A stretch of DNA of 50,409 nt from Brochothrix campestris FSL F6-1037 (GCF_000525915.1 NZ_AODH01000040.1:1-50409), one strand, 5' to 3'; positions 1-8,437 are shown, counted from the stretch's first letter. Notes: a model not told the origin generated them from the sequence alone. Made by a program: numbers and translations.

Positions 1-162
1 ACTATTTCCCATCGATGCGTTATTTTTGAAATCACCCAAGTTTAGGATTTAAATACGAGAGGATATAACAACATTTCTATTCAGTCTTATCATCTCGTAT
101 ACAAAGTCACTGTACTAGCATTACAAAGAAAACGAAGTCTGTTTAGACTTTGTCTACAATCT
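1..162 (-). repeat. 3'-UTR repeat module, copy 1 (cut by window start)
   Basis: The reverse complement of this stretch matches the modules at 8114 and 23210 almost base for base. It begins CAGATTGTAGACAAAGTC at 162 and runs through the shared segment TTTAAATCCTAAACTTGGG and the start of the conserved hairpin loop GGGAAATAG. The window edge removes the rest. The module end abuts the hairpin at 154-196. In this orientation it would lie in the 3' region of a plus-strand gene to the left, as for the other copies. I do not recognise the family. Confidence 0.75.
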
Positions 163-196
163 GAGAGACATCTTATAGATGTCTCTCAGATTGTAG
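154..196. terminator. Long palindromic hairpin between two module ends
   Basis: Positions 154-172 and 178-196 are perfect 19-base complementary arms around the loop TTATA. The core GAGAGACATC/GATGTCTCTC is bracketed on both sides by the module end (CTACAATCTG left, CAGATTGTAG right). There is no adjacent T tract, so as an intrinsic terminator it is weak. By position it separates the minus-strand cupin/RHH pair from whatever converges from the left. Confidence 0.6.
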
Positions 197-216
197 CTAA
201 AGTTGAATTCAAATTC
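187..216 (+). repeat. Decayed end of the 3'-UTR module
   Basis: About 30 bases after the hairpin start with CAGATTGTAG and continue similarly to the copy at 23210 (shared GTAG.CAAAGT.GAATT). The similarity then stops. It lies between the hairpin and the stop of the RHH gene, which is the usual position of the module relative to a minus-strand gene. Confidence 0.5.
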
Positions 217-248
217 GTTTCTCTTTAACACTAATTCAAACCCACTAT

Positions 249-413
249 TCAGGCTGATCTAAACACTTTTTTTTCAGTCGCTTTAGCGGGTGTTTGTAAA
301 TAGGCTTCAACCGCCTCTCGCATAAGCGATGAGGCCGTCTTCTGTTCTTTTTTCGCACGTGCAGTTAAGGTCGCTATTTCTTCCTTCGATAATGTTATCG
401 AAACGACTGGCAT
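249..413 (-). CDS. Small ribbon-helix-helix DNA-binding protein
   Basis: This 54-residue protein starting MPVVSITLSKEE has the layout of a MetJ/Arc/CopG ribbon-helix-helix domain: a short N-terminal beta strand, a helix (KEEIATLTARAKKEQ), a turn, then a second helix (SSLMREAVEAYLQ). I chose the start at 413 because an AGGGAGG ribosome binding site lies 8 bases upstream; the in-frame start 11 codons earlier lies inside the upstream gene. It begins 14 bases after the cupin stop, so the two are almost certainly co-transcribed. Such proteins are often antitoxins or autorepressors, but the partner here is a cupin and no toxin is visible. The target is unknown. Confidence 0.75.
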   Translation of the reverse strand: MPVVSITLSKEEIATLTARAKKEQKTASSLMREAVEAYLQTPAKATEKKVFRSA

Positions 414-426
414 CTTAAAAACCTCC

Positions 427-921
427 CTATTTTGGTATTTTTTCAAACGCTAATTGTTTAATAATCGATTCATGTGCTGGATACTCCGCCAATAATGCTT
501 GCTGCGTGAATAACTTGAAATCGCGGTAATCAAAACCGGGTGAAACCATACAACTGACGAGGCTATAACTATCCGGCGTGTTGACACTTGATCCAAAGAT
601 ACTGCCCGCTTTAACGACGTATTGTAACACTTCTCCATCATTGGTATTCGGACCGATTTTAGTAGTCGTGTATGTGCCATTGTGTAACTCATGTACCGTT
701 AACGGCTCGCCGGCATGATAATACCACACTTCATCTGACTTAAGCTGATGAAAATGCGATGGATTATTTGCAGTCAATAAAAAATAAATACTCGTGTACA
801 GTGGTCTTTCGGCACCGTTCACCTTAGTTATATAAGATGACGCCAGCTTTTCAACATAATAGCCACCTTCAGGATGTGGTTTTAAACCTAATTCTTTAAC
901 CCATTCTTGTTCTGTTTTCAT
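427..921 (-). CDS. Cupin_5 (DUF985) family protein
   Basis: The 164-residue product has the DUF985/Cupin_5 signature: LKPHPEGGYYVE near the N terminus, then SIYFLLT, SHFHQLKSDEVWYYHAG (metal/ligand-binding cupin motif, residues about 55-70), and a second barrel half ending with SCMVSPGFDYRDFKL. Length is usual for the family, which is thought to have a sugar-epimerase-like fold; the substrate is not known. A GAGGGGGA ribosome binding site precedes the ATG. It is the first gene of a two-gene unit with the downstream ribbon-helix-helix protein. I cannot assign a reaction. Confidence 0.8.
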   Translation of the reverse strand: MKTEQEWVKELGLKPHPEGGYYVEKLASSYITKVNGAERPLYTSIYFLLTANNPSHFHQLKSDEVWYYHAGEPLTVHELHNGTYTTTKIGPNTNDGEVLQYVVKAGSIFGSSVNTPDSYSLVSCMVSPGFDYRDFKLFTQQALLAEYPAHESIIKQLAFEKIPK

Positions 922-1012
922 TCATTCTCCCCCTCAATTAACTCACACCCATTTTATCGCAATTTTCACATAATTGCTTGTAATCTAATTTAATAATTAC
1001 AACTTAAGTTGC

Positions 1013-1047
1013 AAAAAAAGACAGTTATACCCAATGGTATAACTGTC
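1013..1047 (-). terminator. Intrinsic terminator of the EIIBC operon
   Basis: Perfect 12-base arms GACAGTTATACC (1020-1031) and GGTATAACTGTC (1036-1047) enclose a CAAT loop. Seven A at 1013-1019 give the U tract on the minus strand. It lies 15 bases after the stop of the transporter gene. Confidence 0.9.
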
Positions 1048-1062
1048 TGACTATACTCAATA

Positions 1063-2460
1063 CTATGCTTTTTCAACACGCTCTTTTAGTTTATCAGCCA
1101 CGAATTCAACATCGGTACCGACAATGACTTGGAAGGCTGTTTCGTTAATCTTAACCACACCTTTAGCACCCGCACGTTTCAAAGCATCTTGATCAACATT
1201 ATTAGTGTCTTTTAGTTGCAAACGTAAACGAGTCGTACAGTTATCAATGACGCTAATATTTTCTGCGCCACCTAAGGCTGCTAAGTACTTATCACCAATC
1301 GCATCGTATTTATCGCCTGTAGTTGGCGTTAGCTCTGCTTCATCTGCTTGTGCATTTTCATCAATATCTTCACGACCTGGTGTTTTAATATCGAATTTCA
1401 AGATAGCGAAGTAGAAAATAGTAAAGTAGACAGCTGCGAACACAAGTCCGACTAAAATCAAGAGCAACGGTTTTGTTCCTAACCCATAGTTTAAGCCAAA
1501 ATCAATCGCACCGGCTGAGAAGGTGAACCCCATTTTGATGCCAAGGAAGTTGACGATAAAACCAGAAATACCCGCAAGAACTGCATGTACCACATAAAGT
1601 GGAAACGCAATAAACATAAATGAGAATTCAAGTGGTTCGGTAATTCCTGTTAAAAAGGCTGTTAATGCGAGGGATAACATCATCCCAAAGGTTGCTTTAC
1701 GACGATGTTTCTTAGCAGTTGCTACCATCGCCATTGCGGCTGCTGGTAAACCAAACATCATAATTGGGAAGAACCCTGTTTGGAATGCACCTGCACTCGG
1801 ATCCTTAGCAAAGAAACGGTTAATGTCACCATTAACAACGACACCCGTAGCGGCATCTGTAAAGCTGCCATAACCAAACCAGAGATAAGAGTTTAACACA
1901 TGATGTAATCCGGTTGGAATAAGGAGACGGTTAGCAAAGGTGAACACACCTGAACCGACTGCACCTGCACCAACAATAAAGCTGTTTAAATGGTCTAAAC
2001 CGACTTGAACAGTTGGCCAAATCAACCCAAATACAATCACCAAAATCAAGGTTGCAATCGCATTTAAAAGCAAGGCCAGATGACGTCCGTTAAAGAAGGC
2101 ACCTTTATCGAATTTATCATATACGCGGTTATAAATAAGTGGTGAACATAAACCTGCAACAAACCCAGCAAACACACCCATGTTAATGCTGTCGTTAATG
2201 CCGATAACACCAAAGTTTAAAATAAAGTACATGATAGCACCACTAAGCGCCGCAAGACCACTGTTATCTTTGGCTAAACCAATTGCAATCCCCATTGCAA
2301 ACATTAAGGGTAAGTATGTAAAAATAGCATTTCCACCGGCATGCATAAATGGAATATTTAACACATCGGCTGCACCTAAACGGTTAAGTAAGCCGGCTGC
2401 TGGTAAAACAGCAATTGGAAGCATTAAGGCTTTCCCTACTTTTTGTAATTGAGCTAACAT
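1063..2460 (-). CDS. nagE: PTS EIIBC, N-acetylglucosamine/glucose family
   Basis: The 465-residue protein is an EIIC membrane domain (about residues 1-365, roughly ten hydrophobic segments) followed by an EIIB domain (about 390-465). It starts MLAQLQKVGKALMLPIAVLP, typical of the glucose/GlcNAc superfamily. It carries the EIIC motif GITEPLEFSF and the EIIB phosphocysteine in VIDNCTTRLRLQ. There is no EIIA domain, so phosphate must come from a separate EIIA. Family similarity points to GlcNAc uptake and phosphorylation to GlcNAc-6-P, but glucose or a related sugar cannot be excluded. It lies 18 bases after a half-length EIIC paralogue and has an AGGAGG ribosome binding site. Confidence 0.8.
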   Translation of the reverse strand: MLAQLQKVGKALMLPIAVLPAAGLLNRLGAADVLNIPFMHAGGNAIFTYLPLMFAMGIAIGLAKDNSGLAALSGAIMYFILNFGVIGINDSINMGVFAGFVAGLCSPLIYNRVYDKFDKGAFFNGRHLALLLNAIATLILVIVFGLIWPTVQVGLDHLNSFIVGAGAVGSGVFTFANRLLIPTGLHHVLNSYLWFGYGSFTDAATGVVVNGDINRFFAKDPSAGAFQTGFFPIMMFGLPAAAMAMVATAKKHRRKATFGMMLSLALTAFLTGITEPLEFSFMFIAFPLYVVHAVLAGISGFIVNFLGIKMGFTFSAGAIDFGLNYGLGTKPLLLILVGLVFAAVYFTIFYFAILKFDIKTPGREDIDENAQADEAELTPTTGDKYDAIGDKYLAALGGAENISVIDNCTTRLRLQLKDTNNVDQDALKRAGAKGVVKINETAFQVIVGTDVEFVADKLKERVEKA

Positions 2461-2478
2461 TGTTTAATTTCCTCCTTT

Positions 2479-2997
2479 TTATAAATGCGGCAACATAATA
2501 TTGGCAATAAATGAGCCAATAAATAAAGCAACAACACTTGTGATGATAGGTACAAAGCGACGCCCACCGAAGAATGCTAACCATTCTGGCATCTTAATGT
2601 TATAAAACTTGTTGTACATAAGTCCACTCGCGATTCCCATGACGAACCCACAAATGATAAAGAAGATTTGTGTGCCAAAGATACCGCCAAAGACAGCGAT
2701 TGGTTCAGTAACCATAAAGGCTACTTTTGCATCGATTAAAATCGAAAACGACGCCCCAAATACAAGATACCCCACAGCGCCAGCCAAAGCTGCGGCCCCA
2801 CTATGATCGAAGCCAATTCCGACTGCAAACGCAATTGCTACAATCAATGGAAAAATCAATTGATAGGCATTAAAGATTCCTTCTAAACCTGATTGACCAG
2901 TTAAGCTTGCTGCCCAAAAAAACACTAATAAGACAAGTGCAATCGCTACATATGATAGCGAAACACCTAAACGTTTTACTAAACTTTCTTTTTTCAT
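2479..2997 (-). CDS. Half-length EIIC-like membrane protein
   Basis: This 172-residue membrane protein aligns with only the N-terminal part of the EIIC domain of the next gene. Shared landmarks are an early LxVFFW hydrophobic start, GxxxxGAAALAGAVGYLVF (compare GLAALSGAIMYFIL), MGIASGLMYNKFYNIKMPEW (compare VAGLCSPLIYNRVYDKF) and GGRRFVPIITSVVALFIG (compare NGRHLALLLNAIATLIL). It then stops cleanly, before the sugar-binding half and without EIIB. The start has a GGAGGAACG ribosome binding site and the reading frame is intact, so this is not an obvious frameshift remnant. It may be a duplicated accessory segment or a decaying copy; the function is unknown. Confidence 0.75.
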   Translation of the reverse strand: MKKESLVKRLGVSLSYVAIALVLLVFFWAASLTGQSGLEGIFNAYQLIFPLIVAIAFAVGIGFDHSGAAALAGAVGYLVFGASFSILIDAKVAFMVTEPIAVFGGIFGTQIFFIICGFVMGIASGLMYNKFYNIKMPEWLAFFGGRRFVPIITSVVALFIGSFIANIMLPHL

Positions 2998-3061
2998 AAT
3001 CGTTCCTCCTCAATAATAAAATGCTTTTTTATAATTTCATGAACAACTCGTGCACATTTTT

Positions 3062-3148
3062 CAATCATACCATGACTTTTAGACAGAGTCTATGCTATTG
3101 ACAATCAATTTCTGCACCAGCGACGTCTGAAATTGGTCTATATCAATC
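3062..3148 (-). promoter_or_regulatory. Promoter region of the EIIC/EIIBC operon with two palindromes
   Basis: Reading leftwards, an extended -10 TGGTATGAT is visible (ATCATA at 3064-3069 on the plus strand). The near-palindrome TAGACTCTGTCTA (3079-3091) overlaps the -35 position. Further upstream, ATTGGTCTATATCAAT (3132-3147) is an imperfect palindrome of the shape bound by GntR-family regulators such as NagR. The regulator is not in the window. Confidence 0.4.
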
Positions 3149-3180
3149 AAAAAAAGAGTAACCGACTTAATGGCTACTCT
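3148..3180 (-). terminator. Terminator of the TagE-like gene
   Basis: AGAGTAACC (3155-3163) pairs with GGCTACTCT (3172-3180) with one mismatch. An A tract just before it forms the minus-strand U tract. It follows the stop of the glycosyltransferase gene by 21 bases. Confidence 0.75.
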
Positions 3181-3201
3181 CCTTTTCAATAAAAAAGTGA
3201 A

Positions 3202-5118
3202 TCAACGTATCTTAAAGCTTAGATTACCGTATTCAGTGAAATAAGCATGTCCTTTAAAACGCCACATAAATTTAGTCGGTATTAATCGACTCCGAACATT
3301 TCCAACACGATGACGTTGATAAAACTGTGAGGCATTTGCTGCAACAAATAAATCATAGGTTTCTCCTGCTTGCTTATTAGCAAAATCGAACGGAAATAGC
3401 AGTTCGATTTTGTCATCCTGTCGTTTCCTTACTTCAATCGGTACACTCGTATATTTAGCCGTTTCCTTATTAGACAGAGTAGAACGTAAATAAAAGGACG
3501 CTTCAAATAGTAATGCTTCTAACTGTACCGGCTGTTCGCTCGTTACTTCGACAGTACAGCTCAGTAAATAGCCTCGCCTCGTCCGTTTTACTTTTTCTAA
3601 TTTAAAGGCAACATCTGTAATAGGGCTCAGCTGCATATCGGTCACCTGATTAAATAAAGTCACCCAGTTCATCACGAACATTTTTTCCGAAAAAGCGTTC
3701 ATCTTCTCGAGTGCTTTGACTCTCATCTGTTCATATGTAGACTTATCTAGTTCCATCATTTCAACCATTCGCTTCGCTAAGTCCACTATATTACCATTTT
3801 GAACCAAATAGCCGTTACTGCCATTATCAATCATATCAGCAGGACCGTATTTAATATCGTACGCTATAACAGGTGTTCCCACAGCCAAACTTTCTTGAAT
3901 AACCATGCCGAAACCTTCATATAATGATGTTAGAACTGAAAAATCAGCTGTTTGTAACACTTTTTTTGGCTCATTCGTATGGCCTTCAAGAAAAACGGCA
4001 GCCTCTAATTGTAAATCTTTAATTAACAGTTGCAGTTTTTTTTCGTTCAGGACCGTCACCATATATATGTAATGTGGCTTTGGGTTCTCGTATGACGACT
4101 TCTTTAAATGCTGTAATAGCATCTTCTAAGCGTTTTTCTTGATGCAAGCGCGAAAGGATCACCACCGCAGATGTCCGTTCTTTTATTGGCAACGATTCCG
4201 ACGTCAACTTAATTGAATGCGGAATCACAAAGTAATTCGACCTGTTACCAAAGCGATGTTGAACATCTTTTTTTTGCTGTTTCGTTAAAAAAACAACACC
4301 ATCAATTTGATTAAGTGCACCCATAACAACACGATTACCTGCTCGTATAATATCTGTTTCTGGTCGAATATGAATACTATGAGTCATAAAAAACTTTTTT
4401 TGATGTATGACTGCTTCATATCCAATAACAGGCGATCCTGCGATCGTGTTTCACTGACAATAATCGTTGGTTCTGTTTTCACGATTTCTTCTAAAATAAA
4501 AGCTGTTTTAAAGGCTTCTATGCTTTCGAAATTCCGAATGTTATCATCTTCTTGAAACAAACGTAGTTTTTGAATCTTATCTTTTTCAAATAGACGTTCA
4601 ATAATAGCTTTTCCATCCGGACGATAGATTATTTGACGATGCACCTTCGTACTGCCCTCTTGATAAAAGCTCCGCATGGCAATACACCCATCTGTATCAT
4701 AGATCCATTTTTCGTATAACCGTTTTGAATCAGTGAAAAATTCATCTTGCAACACACGGTTATCTATTACACTTCGTTTAACGCGTAATTTATCATTCTC
4801 ATAATATGTCAATTTTTTCCCACTAGGACGTCCATTCACCAGTGCGCTCGCATCAAAAATAGCTCGTTTAACCTGATGGTTATTGGAAAGTTTACGACAA
4901 TAATGTTGATTCATATTTATTATTTTCACTCTGTTGTCGAGTTGATAACGTTCTCGGATATTTTCAATCACATCTGGATAGTTCGCATCAAAATTAAATG
5001 TCAGTATAAGTATTTCTTCATTCATCTCTTGTGACAATATCCGTGCCTTATTGAGTAATGATGCGGTTAGTCCACCATGTACAGTCTTAATTTCAGAGGT
5101 AATAAAAACTTTTTTCAT
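3202..5118 (-). CDS. TagE-like GT4 glycosyltransferase (two frameshifts)
   Basis: Three overlapping reading frames join into one protein of about 638 residues. It has an N-terminal domain (about 1-250, the DUF1975/GtfA-like accessory region of TagE-type enzymes) starting MKKVFITSEIKTVHGGLT. The GT4 glycosyltransferase domain contains THSIHIRP, VVILSRLHQEKRLEDAI and the donor-binding SLYEGFGMVIQESLAVGTPV. A C-terminal beta-rich tail follows. Related enzymes transfer glucose from UDP-glucose to poly(glycerol-phosphate) teichoic acid or to surface proteins. Frames change at T runs 4394-4400 and 4033-4040, so sequencing indels are likely. Its nearness to gtaB (UDP-glucose supply) and the tar/tag genes supports a wall-polymer role. 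The acceptor is uncertain. Confidence 0.75.
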
Positions 5119-5180
5119 ACCATCTACTTCCTTTCAGATTTATTTTTATATCTTTCAAAAACACCCCATCCAGTTGCTTA

Positions 5181-5214
5181 ATTATATCTAATAATTAATT
5201 GAAACTAGTTTCAA
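5181..5214 (-). promoter_or_regulatory. Promoter with 16-bp perfect palindrome
   Basis: The minus strand carries a TATAAT-type -10 (ATTATA at 5181-5186 on the plus strand). About 12 bases upstream lies the perfect palindrome TTGAAACTAGTTTCAA (5199-5214), which covers the -35 region. It is a good operator candidate for the TagE-like gene starting at 5118; no cognate regulator is identified. Confidence 0.4.
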
Positions 5215-5320
5215 AATCAGCACTCATTTCGGCGTTTTATGATTTCATTCACCATTAAGGCCTTAAACATTCTCCTTTTCAAGAAACACTTCACTTAAGT
5301 TCTGACTTCATTGATGTATC

Positions 5321-5351
5321 AAAAAAAGCCTTCAATCCGAGGATTAAAGAC
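5321..5351 (-). terminator. Terminator of the glucosaminidase gene
   Basis: On the minus strand GTCTTTAATCC and GGATTGAAGGC pair across a TC loop with G-U wobbles. A run of seven U follows (A tract 5321-5327). Confidence 0.8.
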
Positions 5352-5372
5352 TTTTCCATGCTATCTTTTTCT

Positions 5373-6989
5373 TTATTGTTTCTTCACATTGCTCTGGTGT
5401 GCAGATATAAAGCTACCATCGCTCAATTTCAATCTTGGCGTCCAATTTGCGGAATAAGTCACCGCTGTAACATTTAAGACAGCCCCTTTTTTATGCAGCT
5501 TGCCTCGGGTCCCTGTGTTAAATTCGGTTGTTTTATAGGCATAGTCATCTTTGACCATAATAATTTTTTTAGGATTCGTTGTGTAGTAGTTCGCAATGTT
5601 TGACATAGCTTTCACAACATTACTCGTATGGGCACTGACAAATGTTCCATCGTTCAGTTTTAAACGCGGTGTCCAATTTGCTGAATACACAATCCCTGTC
5701 ACTTTTAAAACAGTGCCTTTTTTCTGTAGTTTTCCACGTGTATTTGTGTTAAACTCGGTTGTTTTATAGACATAATCATCTTTTTTCATGATGATGGTGC
5801 TCGGATTAGTCGTATAGTATTTACCGATAGTATCCATTGCCTTCACAACATTACTCGTATGGGCACTGATAAATGTACCATTGCTGAGCTTCAATCGTGG
5901 TGTCATATTTGCCGAATACACGATACCTGTCACTTTTAAAACAGTGCCTTTTTTCTGTAAGGCACCGCGAGTACTCGTGTTAAACTCGGTTGTTTTATAG
6001 GCATAATCATCTTTTTTCATGATGATTGTTCCTGGATTACTTGTATAATAATTATCAATATTAGACAGTGATTTCACGACATTACTTTGGTGAGCTGACA
6101 CGTACAAGCCGTTTGTCAGCAGTAAACGTGGTATCCAATCTGATGAATACTCAATTGCTTTAACATTGAGCAAAGTCGACGCAGCATATTGTTTCACCTT
6201 CGTTTTAGCGTTGAATTCTGGACTCGAGTAAGCATAATCCGCTCGTTTCATATTGATTTTTTTAGGATTAGTCGTATAGTACTTGGCAATCGTATCCATT
6301 GCTTTCACGACATTACTTGTATGTGCGGATACATACGTTCCGTTGCTTAGTTGTAAGCGAGGTGTCCAATTTGCTGAGTAAACAATTGCTTTAACAGTTA
6401 AGACCTGTCCTTTTTTCTGTAAGGCACCTCTCGTACCTGTATTGAATTCTGTTGTTTTATAAACATAGTCATCCTTTTTCATGATGATTGTCTTAGGATT
6501 AGTCGTATAGTATTTCGAAATAGTTGCCATTGCTTTGACAACATTTGACTGATGGGCAGTTAAATACAAGCCATTTGTGAGTAAGAGTCGCGGTGTGCCA
6601 TTAGCAGAATAAGAAATACTTTTGACATTGAGCACGGCACCTTTTTTATACAATTTATTTCTTGTTCCAGTGTTAAACTCTGTTGTATTGTAAGCATAGT
6701 CATCTTTTTTCATGATGATTTTACTCGGATTAGTGGTGTAATAATTAGCCACATTTGATACCAGTTGCTGGACATTGCTGCGATGCGCCGTAAAATAAGT
6801 GCCATCTGACAATTGTAGACGAGGCGTACCATTTTTAGATTTTTCAATCGCTGTCACCGTCAAAATGGTACCCGACGCGTAATTTTTAACCCGATTAGCT
6901 GTTGTAAATTCAACACCCTTATAAGAGTAATCCGCTTTTTTAGTGACGACTTTTTTAGGATTGCTTGTATAGTAGTTGGCTAAATTAAC
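5373..6989 (-). repeat. Seven tandem about 231-bp coding repeats (DUF5776)
   Basis: Seven consecutive units encode the C-terminal wall-binding modules. The units second, third, fifth, sixth and seventh from the N terminus are most alike (KKDDYxYxTTEFNT). The first and fourth are more diverged (KKADYSYKGVEF, KRADYAYSSPEF). High DNA similarity between adjacent units makes copy-number change by recombination likely. Confidence 0.85.
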
Positions 6990-7880
6990 GGTATCTTCAA
7001 ACGCCTCTTTATCCCAAGCGACTAAGTTATTATATTCAATCGTACTTTGTAATTTACCAGGGTAATCTGGATCTGTTGCATAGCCCGCTTCCCAAATAAG
7101 TTGCGTCGCTTTTTTATAATCTTTTTGACCTAGCACTTTAGCATAACGACTATTGTCGACTAAAAACTTGCCGTGATCTTCCATACTTTCTTTCCAAGAA
7201 GGGTACTTTCGGAACTCTGCATTAACAGTCACCCATTGTCCATTAATGTATTCAGCAGTTGGCCATAATTCGTATTGATTATTGTAGCGGCCTTTAATGC
7301 CGAATAAGTTATTGGCACTCGTTGATAAGCCTGATGAGCCCCAACCACTTTCTAGTACAGCCTGTGACCCGGTTAGTGACGGCAGTACCTTATATTTTTT
7401 CCAGCCCGAGATGGCACCAGCTTTAATTTTATTTAAAAAAGCTTGCGTATTCGTGACGGCCGTTGCCGACGTTGTACTCACGCTTCGCTTAGAGCGACTG
7501 TTCGTTTCAACCTCATAATAGCCTGGCCCCCGTGTCGGGTCCAATTCCATCTTGGGTAAATCGCGCATCACATCTGCCACCGCTTGAGCGAGTGCATCTT
7601 CTGATTCCTCAGTCATCCGTGTTTCAGCTTGCGTGCTATTTTCTGACTCTGTACGTTCTGTCTGACTTGTTGTGGGTGGTTTTTCTACTTCGGTTGACTC
7701 ACTTGTGACCTGGTTTTCCGAAGTACTACTTTCAGTTTCATTTTGTGAAACACTTTGTTCGCTCTCTGACTGACTATCAGAATCAGTCATTGAACTATTC
7801 GCATATACTGGTGGCATGACGGTTAAAGACATTGTCGTTACCATCGCCAAGAGCATAATTTTTTGTCGCATCCACTTCAC
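5373..7880 (-). CDS. Secreted glucosaminidase (autolysin) with seven DUF5776 repeats
   Basis: The 835-residue protein has a signal peptide (MKWMRQKIMLLAMVTTMSLT, cleavage near VYA-N). A Ser/Thr/Glu-rich linker (about 28-110) follows, then a glucosaminidase domain (about 145-295) with GSQAVLESGWGSSGLSTSAN, NLFGIKG and FRKYPSWKESMEDHGKFL. The family cleaves the GlcNAc-beta-1,4-MurNAc bonds of peptidoglycan; the Glu in VLESGWG is the expected catalytic acid. From about residue 297 to the end are seven repeats of about 77 residues of the pattern YYTTNPxxIIMKKDDYAY...TPRLxLSNGTxxSAH, matching DUF5776 and presumably binding the wall. No LPXTG anchor is present. It is monocistronic between two wall-polymer loci, consistent with an autolysin. 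Confidence 0.85.
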   Translation of the reverse strand: MKWMRQKIMLLAMVTTMSLTVMPPVYANSSMTDSDSQSESEQSVSQNETESSTSENQVTSESTEVEKPPTTSQTERTESENSTQAETRMTEESEDALAQAVADVMRDLPKMELDPTRGPGYYEVETNSRSKRSVSTTSATAVTNTQAFLNKIKAGAISGWKKYKVLPSLTGSQAVLESGWGSSGLSTSANNLFGIKGRYNNQYELWPTAEYINGQWVTVNAEFRKYPSWKESMEDHGKFLVDNSRYAKVLGQKDYKKATQLIWEAGYATDPDYPGKLQSTIEYNNLVAWDKEAFEDTVNLANYYTSNPKKVVTKKADYSYKGVEFTTANRVKNYASGTILTVTAIEKSKNGTPRLQLSDGTYFTAHRSNVQQLVSNVANYYTTNPSKIIMKKDDYAYNTTEFNTGTRNKLYKKGAVLNVKSISYSANGTPRLLLTNGLYLTAHQSNVVKAMATISKYYTTNPKTIIMKKDDYVYKTTEFNTGTRGALQKKGQVLTVKAIVYSANWTPRLQLSNGTYVSAHTSNVVKAMDTIAKYYTTNPKKINMKRADYAYSSPEFNAKTKVKQYAASTLLNVKAIEYSSDWIPRLLLTNGLYVSAHQSNVVKSLSNIDNYYTSNPGTIIMKKDDYAYKTTEFNTSTRGALQKKGTVLKVTGIVYSANMTPRLKLSNGTFISAHTSNVVKAMDTIGKYYTTNPSTIIMKKDDYVYKTTEFNTNTRGKLQKKGTVLKVTGIVYSANWTPRLKLNDGTFVSAHTSNVVKAMSNIANYYTTNPKKIIMVKDDYAYKTTEFNTGTRGKLHKKGAVLNVTAVTYSANWTPRLKLSDGSFISAHQSNVKKQ

Positions 7881-7908
7881 CTCAACTTAATTTATTATCA
7901 TACCGACC

Positions 7909-7917
7909 ATTATACCA
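7909..7917 (-). promoter_or_regulatory. Extended -10 promoter of the glucosaminidase gene
   Basis: The minus strand reads TGGTATAAT about 30 bases before the start codon, an extended -10 element. No good -35 hexamer is seen at the right distance. Confidence 0.5.
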
Positions 7918-8084
7918 TCGCCAATTATTCTTTTTCGTTCATCTTTTTCACTAGGATAGACTTTTTTGACCAATCCCCCACACCTCTTACCTATCATACA
8001 ATAGATACGACGCCTTTAGCTATTTTTAATCGTTTTGTAATAAAGATGTAATACGCTAGAACTAGTCTTTTGTCAAACAAAGTG

Positions 8085-8110
8085 AAAAAAGAAGCCGCTG
8101 AGGCGGCTTC
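8085..8110 (-). terminator. Terminator downstream of gtaB, after the 3'-UTR module
   Basis: GAAGCCGC (8091-8098) and GCGGCTTC (8103-8110) form a perfect stem with a TGAG loop. Six A at 8085-8090 give the minus-strand U tract. It is the first strong minus-strand terminator after the gtaB stop, so the repeat module at 8114-8346 would be part of the gtaB mRNA. Confidence 0.75.
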
Positions 8111-8113
8111 TTT

Positions 8114-8346
8114 CAGATTGTAGACAAATTCTAAACAGTATTCATTTTCTTTAAAATGCTATTACAGTGACTTTTCCTACGAGATGATAAGACTGAATAG
8201 AAACGTTGTTATATCCTCTAGTATTTAAATCCTAAACTTGGGTGATTTCAAAAATAACGCATCGACGGGAAATAGTCGAGACGTTATTTTCTCCAATCAC
8301 TGCAGTTTAGAACGGCTTTAAATTCTTTTGTTCTAGGAAACACGAG
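8114..8346 (+). repeat. 3'-UTR repeat module, copy 2 (second half truncated)
   Basis: It starts CAGATTGTAGACAAA three bases after the terminator stem. It shares with the 23-kb copy the segment CCTAAACTTGGGTGATTTC, a hairpin with arms AAAATAACG/CGTTATTTT and TCGAC/GTCGA around GGGAAATA, and the following AACGGCTTTAAATTCTTTTG and GTTCTAGG. The similarity ends at CACGAG, so the 3' domain closed by CCTAGAAC is missing. The rest of the 7881-8437 gap shows only the glucosaminidase promoter and the terminator. Confidence 0.8.
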
Positions 8347-8437
8347 TCTTTGAGGCTTTTTTTTATTTCTCTGTCAGCATTATTCGACTCATACTCACTT
8401 GTGTTAATAACATTAACTCCGTATTCACATAATGAAC

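Noticed and set aside
1205..2452. Plus-strand frames opposite the EIIBC gene
   Set aside because: They are translations of the complement of membrane-segment codons, with no ribosome binding sites.
5373..6989. CRISPR-like or satellite repeat array
   Set aside because: The regular repeats are in-frame protein domains (DUF5776) of one intact gene.
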